Origin: Demequina sediminicola
GTDB taxonomy: Bacteria > Actinomycetota > Actinomycetes > Actinomycetales > Demequinaceae
Length of the DNA stretch: 64,000 bases
Assembly: GCF_000975055.1 (NCBI RefSeq)
Contig: NZ_BBRB01000001.1
Coordinates: 124,001 to 188,000, forward strand
Direction of reading: 5' to 3'
Part shown: piece by piece, positions 20,640-28,099 of the stretch
Position numbering within the stretch: position 1 is the stretch's first letter
Layout of the letters: each line of letters opens with the position of its first letter
Translations under genes and position numbers: made by a program
Notes under the pieces: generated by a model
The model's database searches: none
Seen by the model: the letters and a program-made list of their open reading frames with translations, nothing else
Told to the model about the DNA's origin: nothing

Positions 20640-21121
20640 CGCTCCCCCACAGGTGAAACTCCGGTCGCGGAAACCTCGACTTCCAAGGGCACCACCGCCG
20701 CGAGCGCATCGGGCACGCCCGGAAGTCTGACTGTGGCCGCGGCGCTGGCAACGATGGCGGTTCCTGGGGCCAGGCACTCGCCTTCGCAGGACAAATCGAC
20801 GCTGATGTGGTCAACGGAGAAGTTCTCGGCAGAGAGGGCCGCTGCAGCGTTGGCGCTTGTCTGAACGTGATTCATTGCTTCACTTGTCGCGGCTCCGGCC
20901 GTGGTCTGTTGGACGCCGCTGACAGCCGCAGTCCTCGCCGCCGTGCGGGCGGTGCTTTCCACCGCGAAGCTCGCGCTTTGAATGTGAGCAAACGCGACTA
21001 TCAGGTAGATCAGCGGCACAAGGATCACCACCGTCACGCCCAAAAACTCGACGATGGCGCCACCGTCGTCGGACGTGATTCGGTCGCTTCTCGCATTCCT
21101 CCACCGAGTGAACCTATCCAC
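20636..21121 (-). CDS. TadE-like pseudopilin
   Basis: A 161-residue protein with a TadE-type N terminus (DDGGAIVEFLGVTVVILVPL): a short basic leader, then G-x-x-x-E-F and a single TM helix, then an extracellular domain with one Cys pair (CEGEC). TadE-like proteins are minor pilins of Flp/Tad pili. Start GTG 21121 overlaps the upstream TadE gene by 8 bp. Confidence 0.8.
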   Translation of the reverse strand: MDRFTRWRNARSDRITSDDGGAIVEFLGVTVVILVPLIYLIVAFAHIQSASFAVESTARTAARTAAVSGVQQTTAGAATSEAMNHVQTSANAAAALSAENFSVDHISVDLSCEGECLAPGTAIVASAAATVRLPGVPDALAAVVPLEVEVSATGVSPVGER

Positions 21122-21509
21122 CGGTGCCCTCGCTGAACGCTCGCGCTGTCACGCTCATGTCACCTGGACCCCAGAGGCCGACGATGGGGACGCTGGCGCT
21201 CAACGTCACCTCAACGGCAGGCTCGGATCCCACCGCGACTTCCCGGGCGGTCGCGCTCACTGGGATACCGCCGATCGTTGTCATTGCCGCGTCCTTGGCA
21301 CGCTGCGCCCCCTCCGCCACGGTGCGATCGGCCTTCGCCGCGTGGACAGCGCCTTCGTGTGCACTGGAACGCAGGGTATTGCGTACATGGAGCGCGAGGA
21401 TCAACTGCACGAGGGCGACGGCAATCAACATCACGAGCATCGACACCCCAAGAAACTCCACGACCGCGCTGCCGCGGTCGCTGTCCGTCCTACTGCGTGA
21501 CGGAAGCAA
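21114..21509 (-). CDS. TadE-family minor pilin
   Basis: A 131-residue TadE-family protein with leader and helix SDRGSAVVEFLGVSMLVMLI followed by a short extracellular domain. It probably starts at TTG 21509, overlapping the small Flp-like gene by 20 bp; no ATG or GTG is available before the TadE motif. Part of the pilus operon. Confidence 0.8.
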   Translation of the reverse strand: MLPSRSRTDSDRGSAVVEFLGVSMLVMLIAVALVQLILALHVRNTLRSSAHEGAVHAAKADRTVAEGAQRAKDAAMTTIGGIPVSATAREVAVGSEPAVEVTLSASVPIVGLWGPGDMSVTARAFSEGTGG

Positions 21510-21693
21510 TGGCGTTGTCGAACAGCTCCGCGAGGGCAGGTTCTGCGATAGCCCAGATCACGGCCACGAGTCCGGCGCTCATGAGGGTAATCAGCACCCA
21601 ACCCGGAACGTCACCCCGGTCCTGTTGGGCTTCGCTACGGCGGTACGCCAGGGCGGCACGAAGGCGTGCGGGGAATGCGGTGGGGTGATTCAT
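21490..21693 (-). CDS. Small Flp-pilin-like protein
   Basis: A 67-residue protein with a basic N terminus, then DRGDVPGWVLITLMSAGLVAVI as a single hydrophobic helix. This is the usual position and shape of the Flp-like major-pilin candidate in actinobacterial tad loci, although the classic processing site G/xxxxEY is not evident. AAAGGA precedes ATG 21693. Role as the structural pilin is inferred. Confidence 0.7.
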   Translation of the reverse strand: MNHPTAFPARLRAALAYRRSEAQQDRGDVPGWVLITLMSAGLVAVIWAIAEPALAELFDNAIASVTQ

Positions 21694-21714
21694 AACATCC
21701 TTTCTGGGGGTGCA

Positions 21715-22635
21715 CTAAGTGATGCGGAGGGCTGTAATACCTGGAAAGACGGCGAACACCACGGTGACGGGCAAGATGATGAATACGACTGGGATGAGCA
21801 TTGCGAGTTCGCGCTTTCCGCCTTCTTCGATGAGCTCTTCCCTGCTGGCGGCGCGCGCATCATGGGCTTGGGCACGCAAAACGTGAGACAGCGGCGTACC
21901 TCGCTCGACGGCCGTAGCAATGCCGTCTGCGAAACGTGTCAAGGCGGGCACTTGGGCATCGTGGGCCATGGTCTGCAATGCCGCCGGCAGCCTTGCACCG
22001 GCATGACAGTCGGCAAGCGCGAGCCTCAATTCCTCACTCAGTGCACCGTCAGTGATGTGGGCAATGCGCTCCAACGCGGCAGCCGCGGATTCACCTGCGG
22101 TGACGGCGAGCGCCAGGAGCTCCGCCACGGCGGGGAGTTCTGAGCGGATACGCCGCTCACGCTGATTGACGGCGCGTGTCAGGAGTGCCTCGCGAACCCA
22201 CACTCCCCCCGCCGTACTCACCACCACCAAAATGACGAGTGGCATCAAGGACGCTCCGCGAGCCATCGCCAGGCCCGCAGCCAGAGCCACACCCACCACG
22301 AGCCCAGCAATCCCGCACAACACTTGCTCCGCTCGAAACTGCTCCACCGTTCCGGGCCGTCCCGCTCGACGAAGCCGCGAGCGCACGTGTGCGGCTGGCG
22401 ACCCGAATCGCACGAGCACTCGGGAGGCATCTCTCACCACGGGAGCGAGGAGCCGCTCCAGTGTGGGCCAGGGCGTGACTGTTACGGCACGGCGTTGGAT
22501 TTCCTCTTCCACTCCGGCTCGCACGTAGGGGGCGATGCGGGCGGCCAGGGTGTCCCGGCGGGCACGGCTCCACAAGTAGATGAGCCAGATCCCGCTACCC
22601 AGCAGCGCGCCCCACAGAGCGTAGGCGGCGGTCAT
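21715..22635 (-). CDS. tadC: TadC-like type II secretion F-domain membrane protein
   Basis: A 306-residue inner-membrane platform protein with a T2SSF domain (...RRIRSELPAVAELLALAVTAGES...) and C-terminal helices. ATG 22635 overlaps the tadB stop (ATGA), so the longer upstream frame is rejected. TadB and TadC form the membrane platform powered by CpaF. Confidence 0.85.
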   Translation of the reverse strand: MTAAYALWGALLGSGIWLIYLWSRARRDTLAARIAPYVRAGVEEEIQRRAVTVTPWPTLERLLAPVVRDASRVLVRFGSPAAHVRSRLRRAGRPGTVEQFRAEQVLCGIAGLVVGVALAAGLAMARGASLMPLVILVVVSTAGGVWVREALLTRAVNQRERRIRSELPAVAELLALAVTAGESAAAALERIAHITDGALSEELRLALADCHAGARLPAALQTMAHDAQVPALTRFADGIATAVERGTPLSHVLRAQAHDARAASREELIEEGGKRELAMLIPVVFIILPVTVVFAVFPGITALRIT

Positions 22636-23492
22636 CTGAGCACCCGCTGTTCTGTTCTGAGGCGGCCGGCCTTCATCATGAGTCGGTATGCGGCGACCGT
22701 GGCAAAGCCGCCACTGACGAGCACCAGCGCACCGGCGGTGCTGTTGTAGGCGGCGGCGTTGTCGCCACGCGTCGACAACAGCGCCAAGAGAACCCATGGT
22801 GCCGCGACCGCGAGCCGGGCGGCGTTGACCGTCCAACTTTGGCGCGCTTCGAGCTCACCTCTGATACGGGCATCGTCCCGGAGGAACTCCGAGAGCGACC
22901 GGAGCACCTGTCCGACGTCGGTGCCGCCCACATCGCGAGTCAGCCGTAGCGCTTCAATGATCCTGTCTGCCACGGGGTCTGCGAGGCGCGACTTGAGCAA
23001 GTCGAGGCATTCCCCAAAGCGACCGGAGGCGCGATAGTCCGCGGCAAAGAGCAGAAAGGGCTCGCGAAGTTGCGCTGGACCTCTGTCGCCGACGTAAGCA
23101 ATGGCTTCCGGCAGCGCTAGCCCTGCCCGGATTCCTGAGGTCAACGAGTCCACAACATCGGGCCACAACTGTCGCACCGCAACGGCGCGTTGGCGTGCCC
23201 GGACGGCCACGAGCGCCGAGGGTCCGCGAGCCGCCAACACTCCAAAGCACAAGGCGATCACCCACGATCCAGTGAGCGCCACTGCCACCACGGCAATCGC
23301 TCCCCCGATTCCGAGCGACGTCGCCACAAGTGCACCTGGAGACACTCCTCCGGCGCCTGCCTGCACCAGGCGGTCACGTGTACGGGCGTGCCAGCCATCC
23401 TTACGAGCAGAGCGCGACTCGGGCAGCGGCCACCAACTCCACCACACCAGGAATGCGCCAGTCCCGAGGAGCAGCCCCCATACCGTCGTCAC
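22632..23492 (-). CDS. tadB: TadB-like type II secretion F-domain membrane protein
   Basis: A 286-residue platform protein with TM helices at both ends and a T2SSF core (LWPDVVDSLTSGIRAGLALPEAI ... FGECLDLLKSRLADPVADRI). Its start overlaps the cpaF stop by 4 bp (ATGA), so translation normally depends on cpaF; the element inserted in cpaF should therefore be polar on the whole operon unless an internal promoter exists. Confidence 0.85.
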   Translation of the reverse strand: MTTVWGLLLGTGAFLVWWSWWPLPESRSARKDGWHARTRDRLVQAGAGGVSPGALVATSLGIGGAIAVVAVALTGSWVIALCFGVLAARGPSALVAVRARQRAVAVRQLWPDVVDSLTSGIRAGLALPEAIAYVGDRGPAQLREPFLLFAADYRASGRFGECLDLLKSRLADPVADRIIEALRLTRDVGGTDVGQVLRSLSEFLRDDARIRGELEARQSWTVNAARLAVAAPWVLLALLSTRGDNAAAYNSTAGALVLVSGGFATVAAYRLMMKAGRLRTEQRVLR

Positions 23493-23801
23493 GCTCGCGC
23501 TCCAGCGAGAGGTGCACGGTGTGGCGCAGCCACGAGGGTCACGCCGTCGCGGCGAAACTCGACGGTTGTGGTGATGACGCCGCCTTCGACTGTCCCGGGA
23601 ACGGAGAGGATCTCCTTCACTATCCGGGTTCCATCGCCGTCACGGCCGAGGTGCACGACAAGGTCGATCGCCGATGCCACGGTCGGCACCACGAATCGGT
23701 CCGTGACGTTCTCGCCGGCCAGCAGCGGCAGTGTGCAGAGTTTGGTGACGGCATCCCGCGCCGAGTTGGCGTGCAATGTACACATGCCCGGTACGCCAGC
23801 A
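23489..23801 (-). pseudogene. cpaF: cpaF 3' fragment, separated by the integrative element
   Basis: Encodes the C-terminal ~100 residues of the CpaF/TadA pilus ATPase: GVPGMCTLHANSARDAV, then ASAIDLVVHLGRDGDGTRIVKEI. The matching N-terminal part is at 32060-32952 on the same strand. Joining both at the 15-bp repeat gives one 397-codon frame. The fragment could be translated from an ATG at 23821 inside the element, but would lack the nucleotide-binding core. Confidence 0.92.
23787..23801. other. attL core, left end of the integrative element
   Basis: CCCGGTACGCCAGCA, identical to 32060-32074. It encodes AGVPG of CpaF on the minus strand. Outside it the sequence continues as cpaF, inside as the element. 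Confidence 0.9.
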
Positions 23802-23884
23802 AACGCTAGTGGACCATACATAAAAGAGATGCCCGACTCACCGCGCTAACGGTGGCCGGGCGTACGAGCGAATGGACCGCCCGC

Positions 23885-24067
23885 ATGACAAACGATACCC
23901 CCGACCTATCCACCCTCGCCACTGACGCGCGCGACGCAGCTGCGCTGGCCTGGGATCGACTACGCACCGCAGACGCGCGAAGGCTCGAGGCGCTTGCCCT
24001 GGGTTACAGCATCGCCGCACAGATGCGCGACCATGCACGCCCCGCTATTGAGGCGGTGGCGGCGTGA
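23885..24067 (+). CDS. Small element protein beside attL
   Basis: A 60-residue, Ala-rich, all-helical protein (MTNDTPDLSTLATDARDAAA...) with no recognised family. ATG 23885 lies 84 bp from the left att core. Its stop overlaps the next gene (GTGA), so the two are a unit. Position next to an attachment site, opposite the main gene direction, makes it a candidate regulator or recombination directionality factor; this is inference from place only. Confidence 0.5.
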   Translation: MTNDTPDLSTLATDARDAAALAWDRLRTADARRLEALALGYSIAAQMRDHARPAIEAVAA

Positions 24068-24273
24068 GCATCGCAGACGCACTATTTCTATTCGCAGTGG
24101 ATCGCGGCCTAACCGTGGATGAGGTCGCCACGCGCCTCGAGCCTGAACACATCGCCCCGGGCAGGACGCACGCCATCTTGATCGACGGCATTGACCCGTC
24201 ACTGTCGGAACTTGCTTGGCTGTGCTCTGCCCTCGAGACGGCACCCAGTCAAATCATCGCCACATCAATCTGA
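24064..24273 (+). CDS. Small protein with XRE-like helix pattern
   Basis: A 69-residue protein starting at GTG 24064. The C-terminal half, DPSLSELAWLCSALETAPSQII, resembles the last helices of Cro/cI-type helix-turn-helix domains (the ...LxxLxxALxxxPxxL... pattern), and the first half has GLTVDEVATRL. It may be a small DNA-binding protein controlling the element. Co-translated with the preceding 60-residue gene. Confidence 0.5.
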   Translation: MSIADALFLFAVDRGLTVDEVATRLEPEHIAPGRTHAILIDGIDPSLSELAWLCSALETAPSQIIATSI

Positions 24274-24362
24274 GCGGCCCCGTATCGCCTCCTAGCGACC
24301 TGCTAGGCGGTGGTGCAGGGCTTCTCAGTCCCGGCGTCATTCCTCGTTCCTAGCCGCTCTCA

Positions 24363-24604
24363 GTGAACGCCTGTAAATGCTGTGTGACAGGCCAGCCGCT
24401 GCGTTCTCGTTACGTTCCCTGCAGGGACTTGACCGCAGTCCACGCTCAGCACGCTCTCAACCGAGGGGGTGCTACTTGTCGTGGCCTGACTCGATACGGG
24501 GACGTGGATCGTGGGAAGCCTGGGATGGGGTCAAGACACGCGCGGGCGTATGCCCTCAATGCCTTTCGCCCGCTACCCATGTGCCAACCGCCCCTTGTCG
24601 TTAG
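24363..24604 (+). pseudogene. Possible frameshifted Cys-rich small protein
   Basis: From GTG 24363 one frame reads NACKCCVTGQPLRSRYVPC, like small Zn-binding proteins of mobile elements. After about 24480 the protein-like sequence continues in another frame as GSWEAWDGVKTRAGVCPQC and PATHVPT to a stop at 24604. A single frameshift would join them. The 24274-24362 stretch before it has no gene, only a weak hairpin (CCTAGC/GCTAGG). Confidence 0.35.
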
Positions 24605-24613
24605 GGTGTGGGC

Positions 24614-24802
24614 ATGACTGCGAGCAAGAGCGCGCCGCGTATGCGTGCATGGGGTTGGGTCGGATTCGCGCTGATAGCGCTATGCCTTCTAGGTGCGGTG
24701 GTGATGAGTCCAAATGAGGGCGTGTTGCTATTGCTGCTCACGTCGCCTGCATGGATCACCCTCTTGCTGACCGCATTCCTGGTGAAGAAAAAGCCGGCCT
24801 AG
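24614..24802 (+). CDS. Small two-helix membrane protein
   Basis: A 62-residue protein with two hydrophobic segments (GWVGFALIALCLLGAVVM and GVLLLLLTSPAWITLLLTAFL) and a KKK tail. ATG 24614 is used; GTG 24608 is an alternative. Its stop overlaps the end of the convergent HTH remnant by three bases. No family recognised. Confidence 0.5.
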   Translation: MTASKSAPRMRAWGWVGFALIALCLLGAVVMSPNEGVLLLLLTSPAWITLLLTAFLVKKKPA

Positions 24803-25036
24803 CCCGCTACACCCTCAGTCATGTCGCCCACGTAGGTCACGGGATACGTCGGCGCGACGGGCTTGGGGTCTGCGGTGGTGGCGGTAAGTGTCTCATGGTG
24901 AGACACCTGGACCAGGTCGCGGTGGACCGAGTCCTTCGATGCCCCAACAATCGGGGCGATGGCCCGCGTGCTCATGCCCTCGCCAGCCAGGAATGCAAAA
25001 GCGCCCCGCCTGACCGTGATGGCCGGATGGGGCGCC
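24799..25036 (-). pseudogene. Remnant of an HTH DNA-binding protein
   Basis: The open frame carries RRGAFAFLAGEGMSTRAIAPIVGASKDSVHRDL, a good helix-turn-helix of the kind in actinobacterial phage/plasmid regulators, followed by a ~40-residue tail. There is no convincing start: the frame runs into the doc gene. It looks like the 3' part of a gene truncated when the toxin-antitoxin pair was acquired. A short protein from the internal ATG (MSTRAI...) is possible. Confidence 0.45.
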
Positions 25037-25039
25037 TTG

Positions 25040-25423
25040 CTAGTGGTCTGGTCTCGAACGTTCGCTGAGCCACGCCGCAATTTCATCGGTCGTATAGCGG
25101 TGTTCGACAACGCTTTCAACGAACTCTGCCGCCTCGTCGTTATCGACGGGGTCAAGTGGGGCTCCGTTCAGTCGCAAGAAGACTGTCGTTAGCATCCAGG
25201 CCGTCCGTTTGTTGCCGTCGTCGAAAGGATGATTCTGACATAGTGCCTCGAGCATGGCTGCGGCCTGCGATACGAGCGTCGAATGGACCGCTATGCCGTC
25301 GTAGGTAGCGAATGGTCTCCCGAGCGCACTGTCAAGTCCGTGCGCGTTAATTAGCAATGCTGAGCGGCCAAGCAGGGTTTCGTTGGCCTTCAGCGCAAGC
25401 TTCGGCGAAAGCCGCCGGATCAC
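25040..25423 (-). CDS. doc: Doc-type Fic toxin
   Basis: A 127-residue Fic/Doc protein with the active-site motif HPFDDGNKRTAW. Doc toxins phosphorylate elongation factor Tu; other Fic proteins AMPylate targets. GTG 25423 overlaps the antitoxin stop by 4 bp (GTGA), which decides the start. Antitoxin-first order with overlap is typical of toxin-antitoxin operons; here it probably stabilises the element in the population. Confidence 0.88.
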   Translation of the reverse strand: MIRRLSPKLALKANETLLGRSALLINAHGLDSALGRPFATYDGIAVHSTLVSQAAAMLEALCQNHPFDDGNKRTAWMLTTVFLRLNGAPLDPVDNDEAAEFVESVVEHRYTTDEIAAWLSERSRPDH

Positions 25424-25977
25424 TGTGCGAGGCGCTCCAGCGTGCGGGTCCACCGGGGCATTTCGGCCTTGAATGCCGCCTCGAACTCTGCCTCGTCAAC
25501 TGCGTCACCAGACAACTCCGGGCGTGACGGAACTGCGCCGCCGATCTCGGCCAATTCGCTGTAGAAGCGGTACATGTCAACACTCTCAATCAATGAATTC
25601 TTGCCACGCTGGTATGCGGATTTCCATGGACGCTCGCCGTGGGTCAAGTTCACGAGCGCCGGCTTGTCGAATCCGCCATAGAAACGCACAACCTCATCTA
25701 CAATCGCCAACCCGTCCGAGCTGAGTCGCGCCGTATCTGAGCCGGGAACGTAGGTGTCATGAAAATGCGCCCTGTTGTACTTGTTCACTCGAAACAAGGC
25801 GGGGGCCACGGGGCCATCTTTCCATGCCTCGATCCGGCCCTCGAAGAGCGGCGTGCCCGTCCAAGCCAAACTCCATGCCTGTGTGTAGTAGGTGAGTTTC
25901 TGAAGCTTCCAGGAGTCCACCCAGCCCAACTCATCGTATATTCGCTGAGCGACATCGAGGTCGCGTGCACCAGTCAT
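25420..25977 (-). CDS. Panacea-domain (GepA/SocA-like, DUF4065) antitoxin
   Basis: A 185-residue protein with the Panacea core WKLQKLTYYTQAWSLAW, then EAWKDGPVAPALF and LTHGERPW. Panacea proteins are antitoxins that pair with many unrelated toxins, including Fic/Doc. An AGGGAG site precedes ATG 25977; the eight-codon upstream extension is rejected. Overlap with doc indicates a functional pair. Confidence 0.85.
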   Translation of the reverse strand: MTGARDLDVAQRIYDELGWVDSWKLQKLTYYTQAWSLAWTGTPLFEGRIEAWKDGPVAPALFRVNKYNRAHFHDTYVPGSDTARLSSDGLAIVDEVVRFYGGFDKPALVNLTHGERPWKSAYQRGKNSLIESVDMYRFYSELAEIGGAVPSRPELSGDAVDEAEFEAAFKAEMPRWTRTLERLAQ

Positions 25978-25997
25978 GGCAACTCCCTCTCCTACTC

Positions 25998-26177
25998 TCA
26001 ACTACCGTAAGGCAAACGTACTGCAACCGTCTGACATCCACCGCACCAATCGCACAATCGTACGCGCAAGCACGTCCTTACGCTACCGAGGGGTTCCTGT
26101 ACAGCGCGTTCGGCTCCATTCAGAGTGAGCGAGAGCCGCGCTGAGGCCTCTGCGATTGGGGGTGACTTGCTAGGCAC
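25998..26177 (-). CDS. Possible 59-residue small protein upstream of the antitoxin
   Basis: GTG 26177 follows a strong AAAAGGAG site. The product is short with a Cys cluster (CDWCGGCQ). It ends 20 bp before the antitoxin start. The region 26178-26322 holds no other gene. It may be a leader peptide or spurious. Confidence 0.3.
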   Translation of the reverse strand: MPSKSPPIAEASARLSLTLNGAERAVQEPLGSVRTCLRVRLCDWCGGCQTVAVRLPYGS

Positions 26178-26193
26178 TGTGGCGGCTCCTTTT

Positions 26194-26226
26194 CGTGTGT
26201 GTGAACCTGAAATCTCCGTGTGTGAA
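26194..26226. promoter_or_regulatory. Direct-repeat operator candidate upstream of the Panacea/Doc unit
   Basis: CGTGTGTGTGAA (26194-26205) and CGTGTGTGAA (26217-26226) are direct repeats about two helix turns apart, just upstream of the small gene and antitoxin. Autoregulation is usual for such pairs, but the factor is unknown. Confidence 0.3.
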
Positions 26227-26322
26227 AGTCTTAGTGCCGCCGGGTGAGCGACGTCAGTCCGACCGGGGTCTACCCCCAGGTCAGGGCCGCGCGCTCTTCA
26301 TGGCCACGCGGCCCAACCTCGG

Positions 26323-27066
26323 TTAGTCCTCGTAGTGCATTGCTCGGAATGCTTGTGACTGGCGTCGTGCGTGCTCTTGTGCCCGTGCAATGAGGACTTG
26401 CTCCTGGGCCTCGGCTTCCGCCCTGGTGGGCCACCACAATTGGCCCCCGGCTGCGATGGTGTCGCATGTCACCGTCAGGGCATCGGCGTCGTGGATTCGT
26501 AGCGAAGGTGCGGGGTCTTTCCAGATAGCCACCTCGCTAGGCCATGTGCGGCCCGGTCCGGTGAGTTTTGCCCGCAGTGCGCGCATGGCGGCGAGGTCGT
26601 GCAGTCCATTCGTAGCTGCGACCGCGCGAGTGGCGTCCTCTGGTCGGCGCGCCTGGATCATGTTTACCGGGTCACGGTCTGGTTGTACCGCGAGCCATTC
26701 AAGGTTCGCAATGTGTTCGTGCGCTACGTGCTCCAGGGCTTCGATGAACGTGTCGATGTTTTCACCGAACGTGCGCCACGCCCTCATGGCGGCAGTCATA
26801 ACCGCCTCTTGGTGACTGGAGCGACGTATAGCGCTCGAGGCGATGTGTAGCGCGATCTTGTCGATTGCTGCAGGTGTGGCCGTGGGGTCTAGGTAGGCAT
26901 CGCGTAGCGCGTTGTGCTCGATGGTCTTAGGTGCCAGCTTCTCAACACGCTCGAGTTCGGTCAGTGTCTCCTGTACCGCGTCGGGCACTGGGATTGAGCG
27001 AGTGGCGAGGATGGATACAAGGTTGGCAACATTGCTGCGTGCAGTCTCGCGAGTAAAGGCGTGCAT
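26323..27066 (-). CDS. Element protein of unknown function
   Basis: A 247-residue, mostly helical, soluble protein with no family recognised. The C-terminal part has TRAEAEAQEQVLIARAQEHAR, a probable coiled coil. AGGAG precedes ATG 27066. It is the last and largest of a chain of genes following whiB, and begins 4 bp after the preceding gene stop. Confidence 0.6.
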   Translation of the reverse strand: MHAFTRETARSNVANLVSILATRSIPVPDAVQETLTELERVEKLAPKTIEHNALRDAYLDPTATPAAIDKIALHIASSAIRRSSHQEAVMTAAMRAWRTFGENIDTFIEALEHVAHEHIANLEWLAVQPDRDPVNMIQARRPEDATRAVAATNGLHDLAAMRALRAKLTGPGRTWPSEVAIWKDPAPSLRIHDADALTVTCDTIAAGGQLWWPTRAEAEAQEQVLIARAQEHARRQSQAFRAMHYED

Positions 27067-27070
27067 GTGT

Positions 27071-27256
27071 CTAGTTCTCCTGGTCTGAGGTGGGGACAAT
27101 GAGGCTGCGGAACGCGGCGCTCACCTTGGTCGTTCGTTCGCGCTTGAGTTCAGCCATCTCGGCCTCATATGCGGCTTGGTCTGCTTTGCGGGTCCGTCCG
27201 TTGAGAACTGCGTTGCGCAATTTCTCTACAGGGTCGATGCTGCGCTGGTGGGTCAC
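27071..27256 (-). CDS. Small charged element protein
   Basis: A 61-residue helical protein rich in Lys, Arg and Glu (KLRNAVLNGRTRKADQAAYE). GTG 27256 overlaps the upstream stop (GTGA) and has an AGAGGA site. No family recognised. Confidence 0.55.
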   Translation of the reverse strand: MTHQRSIDPVEKLRNAVLNGRTRKADQAAYEAEMAELKRERTTKVSAAFRSLIVPTSDQEN

Positions 27257-27480
27257 GGTGTCCTCTTTGGTGGTGTGAAGAAATAGCCGGCCTGTCGCTG
27301 TTCGGGGCTGCAGTATTGGCCGCACAGTGGCGCTCGGCGTTGGCGTCTGCCTCGCGCTCCCGGTGTCATTGGGTGCGTGTGTTCGCCGTTGCAGTAGGGG
27401 CACAAGATCCGCGCCCGCTCATGCGTCGAACTCAGTACGGCTGCCTCTGGGATGGGGATGGGGCTTGTTACGGCTGTCAT
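27253..27480 (-). CDS. Small zinc-binding-like protein
   Basis: A 75-residue protein with CPYCNGEHTH and, after a basic loop (RGRRQRR), CGQYCSPEQR: two Cys pairs that could hold one zinc. This type is common in actinophages and actinobacterial mobile elements, where its role is unknown. It overlaps the next gene by 4 bp. Confidence 0.6.
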   Translation of the reverse strand: MTAVTSPIPIPEAAVLSSTHERARILCPYCNGEHTHPMTPGARGRRQRRAPLCGQYCSPEQRQAGYFFTPPKRTP

Positions 27481-27490
27481 GGCGCTCTCC

Positions 27491-27640
27491 TTAGTGCGTT
27501 TCCGGCATGCCGATAGTGATGCCGTCTAGTTGCTCTTCGCCGTCGTATCCGGCCTCTATCGCGCGGTCACGTAGGGCCGCTTTGAGTGCCTGGATACGTT
27601 CGGCGCGGATGCCGTCTGGCATGGGGTCGCTGGGGTTCAT
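27491..27640 (-). CDS. Very small element protein
   Basis: A 49-residue protein (MNPSDPMPDGIRAERIQALK...). ATG 27640 overlaps the whiB stop (ATGA) and has a GGAG site, which supports its being translated. No family recognised. Confidence 0.5.
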   Translation of the reverse strand: MNPSDPMPDGIRAERIQALKAALRDRAIEAGYDGEEQLDGITIGMPETH

Positions 27641-27942
27641 TGCTGTCTCCGATCTGCGGCGGCCTGGGTGCGTTGCCTGGGAGTGAGGCCACCTAGTACG
27701 CCTTCCTCTTTGGGGTGTGCGATGCCGTAGTCGCGGCATTGAGTGAGTGCCGGACAGTTGCTGCATGCTTTGGCAGCTGCGTCGCGTTCGGCGCGCCTCT
27801 CGCTGGTCCAGGCGCTCGATGGCTCGATATGTCCGTCACGGCACGGGATGGGCTGACGCTGGCCGTAGTGGTCGATCAGGTCATTGAGCGCACGCCAGTC
27901 GTGCTCTAGTCCTGGTGGCATGACGGGGAACTTGTCACTCAC
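27637..27942 (-). CDS. WhiB-family iron-sulfur transcription factor
   Basis: A 101-residue WhiB-like protein. The four cluster cysteines are visible: PIPCRDG, then KACSNCPALTQC, followed by the turn GVLGGLT and a basic end (RQRTQ) that contacts DNA. WhiB-like proteins bind a 4Fe-4S cluster and the main sigma factor, and actinophages use them to alter host transcription. GTG 27942 is chosen because it overlaps the preceding gene stop (GTGAGTGA) and gives family-standard length; longer starts would sit inside that gene. Confidence 0.85.
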   Translation of the reverse strand: MSDKFPVMPPGLEHDWRALNDLIDHYGQRQPIPCRDGHIEPSSAWTSERRAERDAAAKACSNCPALTQCRDYGIAHPKEEGVLGGLTPRQRTQAAADRRQQ

Positions 27943-28099
27943 GGCGACCACCGCCACGGGCTTGATATGCCGGGCAATATTCATCGTGATAGACCGTGAT
28001 AACCGTGATGTCATCGGCACCCGCCGTGACCATTTGGACCGCGTTGCAGTCGGCACAGCCATCAGGAATCTGGAGCCGAGAGAGCGCCTCGAACATCAT
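27935..28099 (-). CDS. 54-residue Cys-pair element protein
   Basis: A small gene between the AAA ATPase and whiB. It starts at ATG 28099 overlapping the ATPase stop (ATGA) and ends overlapping the whiB start. The product has IPDGCADCNAVQ and YHDEYCPAY, the C-x2-C plus H-x4-C pattern seen in small proteins of actinobacterial mobile elements, likely a zinc finger. Both overlaps and the motif support a real gene. Function unknown. Confidence 0.65.
   Translation of the reverse strand: MMFEALSRLQIPDGCADCNAVQMVTAGADDITVITVYHDEYCPAYQARGGGRRE

Noticed and set aside
25998-26177. Xanthine-dehydrogenase-type 2Fe-2S protein
   Set aside because: The start LTLNGAERAV looks similar, but the Cys spacing and length do not fit; kept only as a low-confidence small frame.
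27985-28009. Three CGTGAT direct repeats resembling iterons or an operator
   Set aside because: They lie inside the 54-residue gene (27935-28099) and arise from its DDITVITVYHDE codons, so coding explains them.
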